From positions 24,640,427 through 24,704,426 of the forward strand of contig OX442315.1 of the NCBI GenBank assembly GCA_949358305.1: 64,000 nt of DNA, in the 5' to 3' direction. The stretch is from Strigamia acuminata (lineage: Eukaryota > Arthropoda > Chilopoda > Geophilomorpha > Linotaeniidae). The stretch's first letter is position 1, and every line of letters starts with the position of its first letter. Shown in pieces: positions 24,988-38,218 of the stretch. Under the pieces are notes generated by a model that was not told the DNA's origin, did not search any database, and was given only the letters and a program-made list of their open reading frames with translations. A program made the translations under genes and the position numbers.

Positions 24988-27339
24988 TCATGATTTAGCC
25001 ATTGGTACCATGCAGTTACCATCAGGATATGCTTTCTTAAAATCGTGAATCAATTCCACGTCCATCAAACGGACACCGTCCAGTTGGTTACCAAGAGTAC
25101 ACCTGAAATAAAAAATAAAATGACAAATTAATAGTCATTATTACAATTGATTTATTTCCTCCTACCAGTTTGGCTGAATGTTATGAGGTCGGCCAAATAG
25201 TTCAATTTTCCTAGTGCCAGGAGAGAGACGTTCAATCATTCCGTATATCTCATCAGGTTTATGGCTCGTTGCTCTAACTTCAGCCACAATTACATCGCAG
25301 TCCAGACCACGATTTATTCCTTTGGGATTCCCTTTAACGCCAACCTGTGCAAATATCAAGTATAATTAAATGAGTACATTTTAAATGAATTCCGTTTATC
25401 TACCAAGCAATGTTCCTTTCCGTGGTTCAGCCAGTGCCCTGTTCGTCCCGTACGAATGATGCGTTGAAGCTGGTTGGTTTTAACCCATATGATCTCGTCG
25501 CATCTTTCGTAACCCCACAGTTTTAGGCACTCGCGGCCCAACTCCATAGCTCGTCCAGTCACCCATAGAAAAATAAGTCCATCGTCTTGAAGAGCTGGAA
25601 TATTCAGCTGTCGCATTTCATCGTCCGACATTGTCCCGTATGGTAGCTCCATGTGAATATCCCATGGAGGGTCGGCCATAACCACGGCAAATTTGCCCAG
25701 AATTGTCATGTCAAAATATCTCAGATCGCATTGAATCCACTACGACGATAATATAATTTTTAACATTAAAAATATTAAAGTCAATTTTAATCAATTTAAA
25801 CCTGTGGAGGATGCAATGTCGCCAAATCTTTTTCCCCGCAAAGATTCTTCGGTGCAGCCGAATCACGCTCCTGTCTAAATTTTTCTCCAATTTGTGCGCC
25901 GTAATAATCCACTTCGTAATGAACGTACTGTACGTTAAAATAAGCAATTAGTTCACATCCAAATCGATCATTTATCCAGTTCTGTCAATACCTTACAAGT
26001 ATCCATGTGGAAACACGTGTTAAGAAATGAACAATCGCCCAGCGATTCTTAAAAACATTAAAAATAAATCTTTTAGCTATTGACCAATAAATCAAAAGAA
26101 AAAAAGTTTTAATCATCGGTATGATTGCAATAATATACGAATTACCATCTGTGTGTTTTTGAATAATTTTTTTGAAATGGAGACGACGGCAAGGTTCGTT
26201 ATTACCACTCACTTTGGCACACTCCTCTCTTATTCCGTGGGGGCAAAATTCTTGTACTTGGGCTCCTACGGATGAAAAAAAAGTTTTATTATCATCTACC
26301 GTAATCTTAATGACTTATCAAAGTTTTCTATTACCGCCTTGCGATCTAAACCTTTCAGCCAATGATCTCTCTTTTGCGGTCGGTTTGCTTAATAAGTCTA
26401 ATATTTCCTCTCCCATTTTTTTATTTTCCTTTTCTCGAATCGAAGGCATTGAAAGCAAACTCTGCAAAACAAAACTGAAATTTTAAAACTACTCCATTAC
26501 AAATGAAATATTATTTTCACCCTTTATACCTCAATACTTTCATCTTTTTTATCTTTCTTCAAATTATCTTTAACGATTTTCACATTTGTTTCGTCTTCGT
26601 GTAGTGAATCATGCTTTCTTTTTTTCCCAATTTTTGTGCTTTCTTCACTTTGAATTCCAATCAGGTCATTTGAGACAGCAGTTAACTATTTAAATATCAA
26701 AAATTAATTTTAACCTTCGTAAGTTTTCACATTTATTCACTATTACTTTTGTGTGTTCAGCCGACGTAACATTAAGACAAGATTTTCCATCAGGCGTAAA
26801 ACCATCTTTCAAACTATTAAATAAAACATGTAATTAATATTACTTTACGACTTTCTTTTTTTAAATAAAGTAAAATTAAATACCTAATTAGTTCCTGAGC
26901 GGCGAACTTTTGTAATAAGTTTTCGACAATCTTATTAGACGCTTCTCTGTTCAGAGCTTTGGACACTAAAGAGCCCAATGCTCTGGAATCTGTAGGTAAA
27001 TTAAGAGCAACATCGCACAAACATAACAAAAGTTTGCTCTCTACATCTGGGTCGCACTTCGAGTCCGATTCCGAATCTTTTCCTTTTGTGATAACAGGTG
27101 TGGGGCTATTACTTCGAGACTCAACTATGTTGGCTTTGTTTGTCACTGTTGGCGATAAATCTTGAAAAGTTAGACAAAATTAATTGTGTAAGCTGCATTA
27201 CGAATTGCAATGTTGTATTAATACCGTTGGCGATGCTATTAACGATCTCTTCTCTTTCTTTCTTTCGCTTCTGTATCTTTTCTCTCAAACTACTCTGGCG
27301 GAATTTGTGCGCTTGGATATCGCTCCAAGTATCTGACAT
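24988..27339 (-). CDS. METTL3: METTL3, catalytic subunit of the mRNA N6-adenosine methyltransferase
   Basis: Eleven exons (5' to 3' on the minus strand): 27225-27339, 26884-27160, 26747-26813, 26530-26685, 26335-26461, 26146-26265, 25992-26047, 25802-25927, 25404-25739, 25166-25344, 24988-25102; 557 residues against 580 in human. The N-terminus [12 protein letters not shown] and the block [11 protein letters not shown] are typical of METTL3. Residues about 250-320 contain the paired CCCH zinc fingers ([17 protein letters not shown]). The MT-A70 domain carries the catalytic DPPW at 371-374, then [10 protein letters not shown] and [16 protein letters not shown]. The enzyme transfers methyl groups from S-adenosylmethionine to adenosine in nuclear mRNA, with METTL14 as partner. 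All key motifs are present, so it should be active. It diverges from NELFCD across a short shared promoter and converges on TOX. Confidence 0.97.
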
Positions 27340-27640
27340 AATTATAGACTATGAATGAGACGGCAAATGATTGCCGCTTGTACCGGATTTACGTCTATCC
27401 AGGTCTATCGTGATCGTCCGCCACAGGTATACAAGAACCGAGCTAATATTTTAAAGCTCTTGTTTACTGCGTTTGATCAGAAGCGCCGTATTTGTACGAA
27501 CTTATCGGATACGACACCAGAGGGTACAAATCACAATGTTTTAAAAATGGCATCTCGGTCTTAAGTATTCAGCTTGATGTAGTCGAGACGACAACTAACA
27601 AATAAGACACTGGAAATAACTGCTGTTTAAAATTGTGAAG
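27340..27640. promoter_or_regulatory. Bidirectional METTL3/NELFCD promoter region
   Basis: Only about 300 bases separate the two divergent start codons, so both transcripts must initiate here or overlap. It contains the shared 5' UTR and promoter. No TATA box is obvious. A + strand open frame (27355-27564) ends before NELFCD and has no recognisable features. Confidence 0.6.
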
Positions 27641-30281
27641 ATGGAAGAAGATTATGAAGACGAGCAAAACTGGGAGGATGACATGGATCAAGATGTGGTT
27701 AGTGACGGAATAAGTTGTCACATTGCATGTTTACGGTTTAATAACGTGTTTCTGTTTATCTTTCAGCCTCTAGAAGACCAAGAGATGAGCACTGCTTTTA
27801 CACAAGACGAATGCGTAGAACGGTTTAGTAGTCCGGATTATATAATGGAACCTGGAATATTTGTTCAATTAAAAAGGCACTGCGTACATAAATTAATTTA
27901 AAGATGTTCTAAACAACTTTTCTATCGGTTTGTTATAGGTTTTTTCAAGCTGGTGGCAGTCCTGAACAAGTTATTGAATTACTGTCGGAAAATTATACCG
28001 GAGTAGCTCAAATGGCCAATCTATTGGCCGAATGGCTTTTACAAGCTGGTATTGATGAAGTTATAAAAATTAAAATAACATTTTTAATTAATCTAAAAAC
28101 AAAATAAAGGGGTCTCCATTCAGGAAGTTCAGCAAATGGTTGAAAATCATCTGAAGGACTTGGTGATCAAACATTTCGATCCAAAAAAGGCTGATTCCAT
28201 TTTTACTGACGAAGGAGAGGTATAAAAGCTGTTTTTCTTCTATTTTGTTCTGGAAATAATTGAATATTTTTATAGACTCCTTCCTGGCTGACTGAAATCA
28301 TCGAACATTCTACATGGCGTTCGCTAATATATAGGCTAGCGGAAGATTATCCTGACTGTCTGATGTTAAATTTTACAATTAAGGTGTAAATTTTGCCCTA
28401 ATATGTTCCTAAATTAAATACCGACAACCAAACTTTACCGATAACCAAAATATCATTGCAGTTAATTTCGGATGCAGGATTTCAAGGTGAAATTACAAGT
28501 ATTTCAACAGCAGCTCAACAAATAGAAGTTTTTTCTCGAATACTCAAGACATCTGTTATGACAATTCTCTCGACTTCAAATGATCTAAAAGAAAGACATT
28601 TGAATGAATTTACGGTGAATACATTTTATACTTCCCTAAGAAATTGGTAATAATGATGTAATATTTCTTTGTAACAGAAAATGGTTTGTCATGGCCAGCA
28701 TACTTTTTTATACAGCCACGCACTTTTGCACGTTTTAAGTCAAGAAACTAAAGGTGGCTCCAACATTCGACGTTTAGCTCAAGAGATATCTGTTCATGCG
28801 AAAGACCAGTACGATTATAAGTACAACTACGTGCGATGAAACGTTATTAAAGCAAATTTACATTTAAACAGAGGACACGATGTGACGCCGATTATCATGG
28901 CATTAAACGGTGCTGCAGCTTATCCACGGGCTTGTCAAGCATTTACTTCAATGTTATCGCGAAACGCTTTGAATCCAGCCGATATCACTGTTGTAAATAA
29001 TTTATTTTTAAAGACACGATGAACATTTTATTTGAACCGATTCAATTTCTATTAGCTGTATAAAATGTACATGGCCGATGATCCACCACCCGTCGATTTG
29101 CTGAGAAACCCACTCTTTTTAAGTATTACCTACCACTTATTATATATCTGGCAATATTTCTACAAACCAATCTTGGCTCTTTGCAAACAGATTTGTTAGT
29201 CGAAAGTTTATTTAAGCCAGGAGCCAAACTAAATCCGGAGCATAAACCGAAATATATTTTTTTATTGGCTTACGCCGCCAGTGTTCACGAAATCCACAAA
29301 AAAGTAAACTTAATTTTTTGTAAACATCTTATATTAAAAAATAATGAAATTATTTTTATTCAAGGGTGTTCGAAAACAACTGAATAAAGAAGAGCTCAAA
29401 GCCACGCTTCAAGCGATCGAAAAAGTTCACACCATCTGTAATGAATGTAAAGGTGCGAGCGAACTCGTTGCCGAAGTGGGAACTCTTTACCAGTGTATCA
29501 GATTTCCGGTCGTGGCAATTGGCGTCGTGCGATGGGTTGATTACGTAGTATCTGACAGTAGTTATTTTAAACTTACGACCGAACATACGCCGCTTCACTT
29601 GGCTCTTCTAGATGAAGTACATAAACATATTTTCCACTTTAGCAATACATGTTTATCAGGTTTTCTGTATTTTTGGTTTTAGGTGGCAACGTGTCACACG
29701 ACCTTGCATCAAAAGGTATTAGACCTCCTAATACGCTTGTTCGAATCTCCTCAAGATGAGTTAGACGTGTTAGTTCAGGTTTGTTGTCTGATGCTTTCCC
29801 ACAACTTAAATTTCTAGACTGATTTTAACAACGTTGCAGCTTGAAAGAAGGAAAATGCTTCTTGATCGAACGGTGCTTCTATTTAGTCGAGGGTGTGTTG
29901 TGCCGGTTGTCAATTATATCAAATCATGTTGGCAGAAGCAAAATACAGATGTTTCTCTGATCCGCTATTTCATTACGGAAGTAAATAATGTTTTTAACGG
30001 CCGTTATTAATTAATTAATTTAATTGTATCGCCTTTTTGTACAGGTTCTGGATGTGATTGCTCCACCATACACTTCTGAATTTGTACAGCTTTTCCTACC
30101 AATGGTTGAAAATGAAGAGATAACTGGAGGAATGAGAAATGAAAGTGACAACGATCCCGTATCAGAATTTATAGGTAATAAATTTCTATTTAACATTATT
30201 TAATTTTGTAATAGTAATGCAACGTTATTTTTACAATTCTTTGCAGTCCATTGCAAAGCAAATTACATCATGGTAAACTGA
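27641..30281 (+). CDS. NELFCD: Negative elongation factor C/D (TH1-like)
   Basis: Fifteen exons: 27641-27697, 27767-27876, 27939-28048, 28110-28219, 28276-28383, 28462-28614, 28678-28820, 28872-28992, 29056-29122, 29191-29303, 29365-29616, 29683-29778, 29840-29980, 30045-30174, 30247-30281; 581 residues, close to the vertebrate protein. The acidic N-terminus is followed by the family blocks [69 protein letters not shown] and the C-terminus [10 protein letters not shown]. It is a core subunit of NELF, which holds RNA polymerase II in promoter-proximal pause. Intron 2 (27877-27938) has a GC-AG boundary (AAG|GCACTG): no GT donor restores the conserved frame. All introns are short (51-94 bases). 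It converges on GMPR with about 140 bases between the stops. Confidence 0.97.
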
Positions 30282-30422
30282 TCGACCAATGTATACGTTT
30301 GTCATTAAAAAAAATGATTAAATGTAATATATTTTAATAATGTTATAAATTTAATGTAATCAATCTATTGGAAGTACACTTCATGATTAGTTCAGACTGA
30401 AGACAGATCATTCGAGGTTAGA

Positions 30423-32111
<1,689 letters not shown>

Positions 32112-32789
32112 GCCTTTGATTGCTCTATTCGCTGTAATAACAGAGAATCAGAGGATGCGTTAACGAATTTTAATCGAAGCAAAAATGGCTATGGCTTATA
32201 GTAAAATGAAATAACGTCAGTAGAGAGCGCTTTCTTACCAGTCAATTATCGTCTGTTCGTGTGGTGCATGACTCGATATAATTTTATTTATGACAAAATT
32301 TTTGTTTGCCTAATTAATTAGTGTAGCTAATTTTTATTTTTGTCAAATTTCATAAACAGTTCTTTTATTGTATTCTGGTGATTTGTTTGGATGAAGAAAA
32401 TCTTTTTGGTCCGAAGTAGGAACCATTACAACACGCAGCGTTGTAGTTTTAGTTTTCGCTTGCATTAATTTAATTGAATAAGCCTTCAGTTTCAAAAAAT
32501 ACAAATGCGGTAACTGAAACTGCAATAATTTTGCAATTGCATAATGTATTTTTAGATTTAATTAATTAGAAAATTTTTTTTTTTTACATTGCTAATTTTT
32601 TTTTCAGAATTAATGAAATTGGAAGTACAAATAGAGAATTTCCAAAAAATATATAAATATAAGAAAATGCGTTTAGTTTAGATTTCAAACCATGTATTCC
32701 GAGAAATTTGTAAGTTACCTGTTTAGTGCAGCCACCTAACGGTAACAGACTGTAACGAATTCAAAGTACAAAATAGAGTAAATTGCCTT

Positions 32790-32989
32790 CAGTGACGTAA
32801 CTACAACTTTTTGGCCCCTATGCAAAATATTTTTAAAAATGATCCCCATACCTACAATATGGGCCCTTTTTTACGTTTTATATATTTTTGCGCATATAAA
32901 AATTCCGCCCCTTTTTAGGCTCCCATGATGTCATAGGATCTTACTTGTTAGGCACCGCCTATCCCCGCTCCAAAGAAGTTCCACCACCG
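32790..32989. mobile_element. 200-bp non-autonomous hAT-like element
   Basis: The element is flanked by an exact 8-bp direct repeat ATTGCCTT (32782-32789 and 32990-32997), the duplication length made by hAT transposases. Its left end CAGTGACGTAACTAC and the reverse complement of its right end CGGTGGTGGAACTTC agree at 10 of 15 positions. The CAGTG(A/G)CGTAAC start followed by TTTTGGCCCC is typical of hAT-derived elements. It has no coding capacity and is too short to be autonomous. Confidence 0.75.
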
Positions 32990-34512
32990 ATTGCCTTTAT
33001 CGTTATAATTGATGAAGTTTTTACATTTTTTTTTTTAACTCCCAGTTATTAGTCCTAATTTGAAACTCTCACGTCGCAGAGCTTCAATTTGCTTCTTTTG
33101 GCCGGAAATTTTTAGTTGGCTAAAGACTAGACTGTTTCTTTAATCTGGATGATTGTTTCACTATCGTCTGGCTTATGCAGCTCGTTAATTTGCATGCTAC
33201 ACAATAATGAGGCGATAAGATGTATGTAGTAACGATTTCAACATGTGGTTAGCAATGCGGTAAGTATCTATTGCCTTATCGATTTCTTCGAGACCAAATT
33301 CCATAAATATCAAGATCTGAAATGATATGAAATGGTAGCTTTTCACTCTTTTTAAGAGTATACATCAAAATATTGAACTTCCATTGTAACTACCTGACAG
33401 CTTATTTACTTGTGGTACGGCTGGAGAAGAATGATGTAATGATCCAGACCATGAAATTGTTATAAAACATTTTCCCAACAGACTGAAAGGTTCTGTTTTG
33501 TAACAACAACAAATGCTACAATGATAGTTTGTCTAAAGCTATTTCTATAAGGCTCAACTCACGGAAAGGTTTGAATCAGTAAACATCATTGAACTTTGCT
33601 TGTTCAGTCTATAGACAACAATTAAAACAGTTGAAAATGAAAGTTTAGATTATAAAAATTTAAGATGGCTTGATTTGACAGTAATTTAAGTCAATTTATC
33701 AATTCGCATTCTAAAAATTTTTTTTTTCACATTCACTGTAACAAAATTCCAATAGCAAGTCCACCAATGTTTACCCCTTGCCCTGGATACTTTATTAACA
33801 TTGGGTGCTTTTAGACAATTAATTATCAGTACGTAGCTGAATAAAAAAATGCGAAATTATAGAAATTATAAAATTATAAAAAAAAGGACGAACAATGATT
33901 GTAATTAATGACAATCCATAAGTAATGAAAAACTTACGAACAAACTCGTTTGCAGCAAGTAAATAAATTACACACAGAAAGAAATTCTATTTCCCTAAAA
34001 TAAGTCATGTGAGCGAGTTTTCTGCAAGAGAGAAAAAGTGATGGTAAATTAATTATAGTCGCTAAAGACAAAGAATGTATTCATATTTCATTTTTTGTTA
34101 ATGTATAAGAGATTAATATCCGTATCGTAGCAGTTTATAGCAATTGAAACAAACTTTATGAAAATACATACCCATAATCAACTGATAATTTTTATTCTTG
34201 GAGATTTGCAAACAAATCCAAGTTGGCGCTAAAAGTCCTTAGGTACGCACCAATTGGGTTTCAAATAAATTAAACCTAAATTTAAATCTATCAGCGGAGC
34301 GTGGGAGCGGTGGGTTTGTTGGCGGGCTTCACTGCCAAATCACTGATTCGTTCTGCCCCGCAACTTTGAATATTCTATTTTCCTGGTCGGAAAAGATAAA
34401 TAGGTGTTTTTTTTTTTTAAATTGTGATTACGTTACTTTACTTTTCTCTCTTGTAAAAATTTTTAACTCACTTGTTTATATTCTTTTTTGTACCTCATGC
34501 TGATAATTTCTC

Positions 34513-34549
34513 CTTTTTGTTAGTTCCCATAATGGGAACTAACAAAAAG
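34513..34549. repeat. 37-bp near-perfect palindrome
   Basis: Two perfectly complementary 18-base arms (34513-34530 and 34532-34549) are separated by a single A. The left arm begins CTTTTTGTTAG and the right arm ends CTAACAAAAAG. Such an exact palindrome is not expected by chance. It could be a hairpin-forming element end or a recent foldback insertion. Confidence 0.9.
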
Positions 34550-35361
34550 TTCAACGATTTATTGTCTATCAATTGAGTTTTTAAGCAGTTTCGTCAAATC
34601 CGACGACAAAACTGGCAAAAATTCGTTTGTGAATTTTTTTTCTCTTTACTGTGATAAGACACCGACTGGAAAAATAGAAACACTCATTTCTCCTGTTCTG
34701 CAGTGAAGCTCTCATTTTGCTAGTTGTGCAGTGAAGCTCCTTGAACTGAACTCGCTTGAACTCTCTAATAGTAGTGTGTTCTATACTAAATGTTTTCTTG
34801 GTGCTCGGAGACATTGTTAAGACAAAAATACGAGTGGTCTTTTAATATGCAAAAATACAGAGGGCGCTGAAACTTTATAGCGTCACAAAATAACAAGAGT
34901 GTAATGAGGAGAAGCGAATACAGCAAATAGGAAACAAATTAAGAGTAAAATTAAATTTATAAAAATGACACGATGGCGTAATTTGTTTTCTATTTTACTA
35001 GTTAGAGAGTTTAAAAGAGTTCAATTCATGAGGCTTTACTGCATATAACTTAGATTATAATAAAATTTATAAAAATGACATGACTACAGTCACAGTATTG
35101 GTATGTATTATCAACACGACTGGACATTATTTTAAAAATGTTTTTGTTTGTACACGTGAAAGTAAGCGCTACTACTCCTTTAATGACTTCCACGAAAGGG
35201 TGGGGAGGGGGAGACTGAAGAGTCATTTCAGGTGCGGTCAGTAATACTAGTAAATGATTCCAAATAACTTAAAGAGCTTCAGTTTTGCAGCAGAACATTT
35301 TTGATTACGAAATTGTTCAACATAGAAACTGTAGTTATTTTAGTTGTTTTGAATCCGGCAA

Positions 35362-35429
35362 AGCTTATGGAAATGCAATCTACGATGCTCAATTAAAATT
35401 TGGATTCAAATATTGTATTTCCATAAGCT
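35362..35429. repeat. Inverted repeat with an 18-bp stem and 32-base loop
   Basis: AGCTTATGGAAATGCAAT (35362-35379) is complementary to ATTGTATTTCCATAAGCT (35412-35429) except for one position. In an RNA of the + strand that position is a G-U wobble, giving a continuous 18-bp stem. It may be a small foldback element or a hairpin RNA. There is no direct sign of expression. Confidence 0.7.
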
Positions 35430-38218
35430 CTGCAAAATTTCTTTCTGCCTGAGATCATAGTTTTTGTAAATAAAAGATAATTTGATCAAAAATGTTTACC
35501 ATATAAAAAGTACCATACAATTTTTATTGGAGAGTTTGCGTTTATTTTTATTATTCTTAGTATAAAACGATTATTATTACTGCACTTTATTTTATTTTAT
35601 TTTTGGTCACATGTGGATGTACTTCTGACGGAAGCCATAAATCGAGATATAAATAAGATATTTTTAAATTGACCTTTGTTTTTTTTGTTTTTTTCGTAGG
35701 AAGTAAACAAACTTCTAGCTTTACATTTGTATAGCTAGAAAAGATTTTTTTTAAATTAGCATTAAAAAAAAGAGAGAGAAAAGTATGTTATGCTAATAAT
35801 AGATCTAAACAATTCTTTTTTTAAGATGCATTTACCGACAATATATCAAAATTATCTCGGGTAATTATTTCAGGATACGGCCAAAAATTATATAAAAAAA
35901 GAGAAAGAAAAAAATGAATTCCTGACATTTTCTTAAAAACCCGAAACGCCCTAGAAAAGTTCTGGTTCTGTCGAACACCATATGCAGTACTGAACATAAA
36001 TAAGATCAAAATTCTTACTGCCAGATATCTTCCGCAAAGTTTCTAACAATTCATTTTCTGCAAAGGTCGCTTTGTGCTTTTCCCCTTGTAAAATCAGAAT
36101 TTTTGTAAAAATATAATTTCTACTAATTCTGCGCTGTTCAGCTGAATTTAGTTAGTTATCACTCGCGAAAATGACTTATTGACTAGGGTACTGTCCTCTT
36201 CTGAGAACAAAACATTACGTAAACGGATACACGGAAATGTTGGCAAATCTACAAAATAATTAAGTTGTCAAGTGAGACAGACGGAGCGCAAGAAACTATT
36301 CATCAATCCTTTCTCAACATAATGCCAAGTTAACTACTTAACTGACTGCTTTCTTCTCACCGTTGACGGTAAAAAGGACAATTTATAACATTGAGGTAAA
36401 CAAGCATCGTTTTTTAAAAACTCCAGATTTCTACAAATGGGTCAAGATTTGTTTATAGGTAAGAACTGTCTCGTCAACTTCCTGTCAACTTTGATGACAT
36501 AGGTCATTCACCTCAAACATTAAACGTTTAAGTATAGGCAGATCTACATTTGCGAGCGGAAAGCACATGGTGCCTAAAAATACAACCAATAACAATACAC
36601 GCTCCGATGAACAAGAAAGACATTTGGATAAATCAACAAAACATTCATCACATCCCCAACATCAAATGAAATTTCAGTTAATTTTACTTCCTCTTAGCAA
36701 GAAGTAGAGCGGTCGATGTCATTTTTACCCCACACGGTTGGTTCCTGGAAGAACTGTGGGTTAAAAAAAATGAGGATGAATCTTTTTAAATTTTTTTTGG
36801 TACTCCAGCAGAATGACACGCTCAACTTCTAAACCCCTACCCTAGAAAGTTTTTTTCTCCTTCTGCATTTCACGCCTCTTCCTTTTTTATTGAATTTCTT
36901 TTAACTTTGTTTAGCTAGCACAGTTCAAAGCGGAAATTCACTCTCAGGGATTCAAATTTAGAAAAGATGTGCAAACACGCATAAATTTTAATTGAAAGCA
37001 ATTAAATAATAAATAAAGTTAGGTTTTAGCATCAATTAATTCCGGGGGAACCGTACTTATTTTTTTCCCCGCTGTAATAACCATTGCTTGGAAATGGGTG
37101 ATTATTATTATTCTCCAGGCAGATGAAAATAGTCTGAAGAAGCGATCGTGCTCACAACACGTGTGTCTATTTTTAAATCGGTCTAAGCTTAACTACGAAA
37201 AGTTAGCGAATAGGGGATAAAAAGACCCGAAGGACGAAAATTTTCACTCTGGAAAGAGAAATTAGAAGACCTTGGATTCTTTTGCTCAACCAACAGCCCC
37301 AGATTTTAAAAAGGACCTTCTGTCAACAAACGCAGCGCACCTGAAAATTACATTCTATTTTTAAAATGAATAGATCTTTTTATTCAAAACGAGTCGACTC
37401 TCTTTCTTTTTTCTACAAATGATCGTTAATTGTTTAATCAACGAACCCTTCATCGAAAATGAAATTGAATTAAGCGCTAGAAGGGTTAAAATTAAATTAT
37501 AGCTTCGAGTGTAACGATGAATCAAAAGCCATCTGTGGATGCTGATTCAAGTTGGTGAAATTTGACGTCAATTCAAAAGAAAATAATCATCAACACCTGA
37601 CAACACAATTATACCCTGGCCTTGGCACCTAATAAATTGTAGATGCGTCAATTAAGATGAAATGTCATTATAAACATTTTATTTTTATTAAATAAAAGCA
37701 ATTAGGGATTTTTTAAATCAGCAAATAATATTGAGTGAAAGTATTGAGTACAAATATTAAAGTTAAAAATACTAAATTTGTTGTAATGGCTTTATAATTT
37801 AATCCTATTTGGGTTAATATTTAGACCTGACATCATTCGGTGCAACTTCCTCATGATGTCACTTGTTTAAAAAAAAGTAAAATTTGTCATTAGACTAAAC
37901 TTCAAGCGTGTCATTCCAAAACAACAACAACTCGACTGTAGTTATTGAACTACCTTACATCGTTGTTGCTAGTGCTGTAATCGATTGACAAACAACTACT
38001 TTAGCACTAAGCAATACCCACAGCAAACGTCAGTACGTGACGCGCACGCTGTTGTGTTTCCACTGCTTACTGTTCATTGGGCGTTAGAAAACAGCGGGAA
38101 ATAAATTTACAAATAAGGCAATGCAACATCAAGTGGTGACAGCTGCTTTTTGGCAGACATTCAAGGAAGAGCGTGATTTTTTTATGCTTTAAAGAAAAAA
38201 ACTGTCTTCCCATGACAC

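Larger units (their letters stand above)
32112..38218. other. Gene-poor interval between GMPR and the RGK GTPase gene
   Basis: This 6.1-kb stretch has no supported protein-coding gene. It contains the GMPR 5' flank, a 200-bp hAT-like element, a 37-bp palindrome and a hairpin with an 18-bp stem. A near-identical AAATTTATAAAAATGACA occurs at about 34.95 and 35.07 kb. The part near 38 kb should hold the RGK promoter and perhaps noncoding 5' exons. Confidence 0.5.

Noticed and set aside
34581-34814. 77-codon minus-strand frame in the gene-poor interval
   Set aside because: No recognisable features, low complexity in parts and no splice partners.
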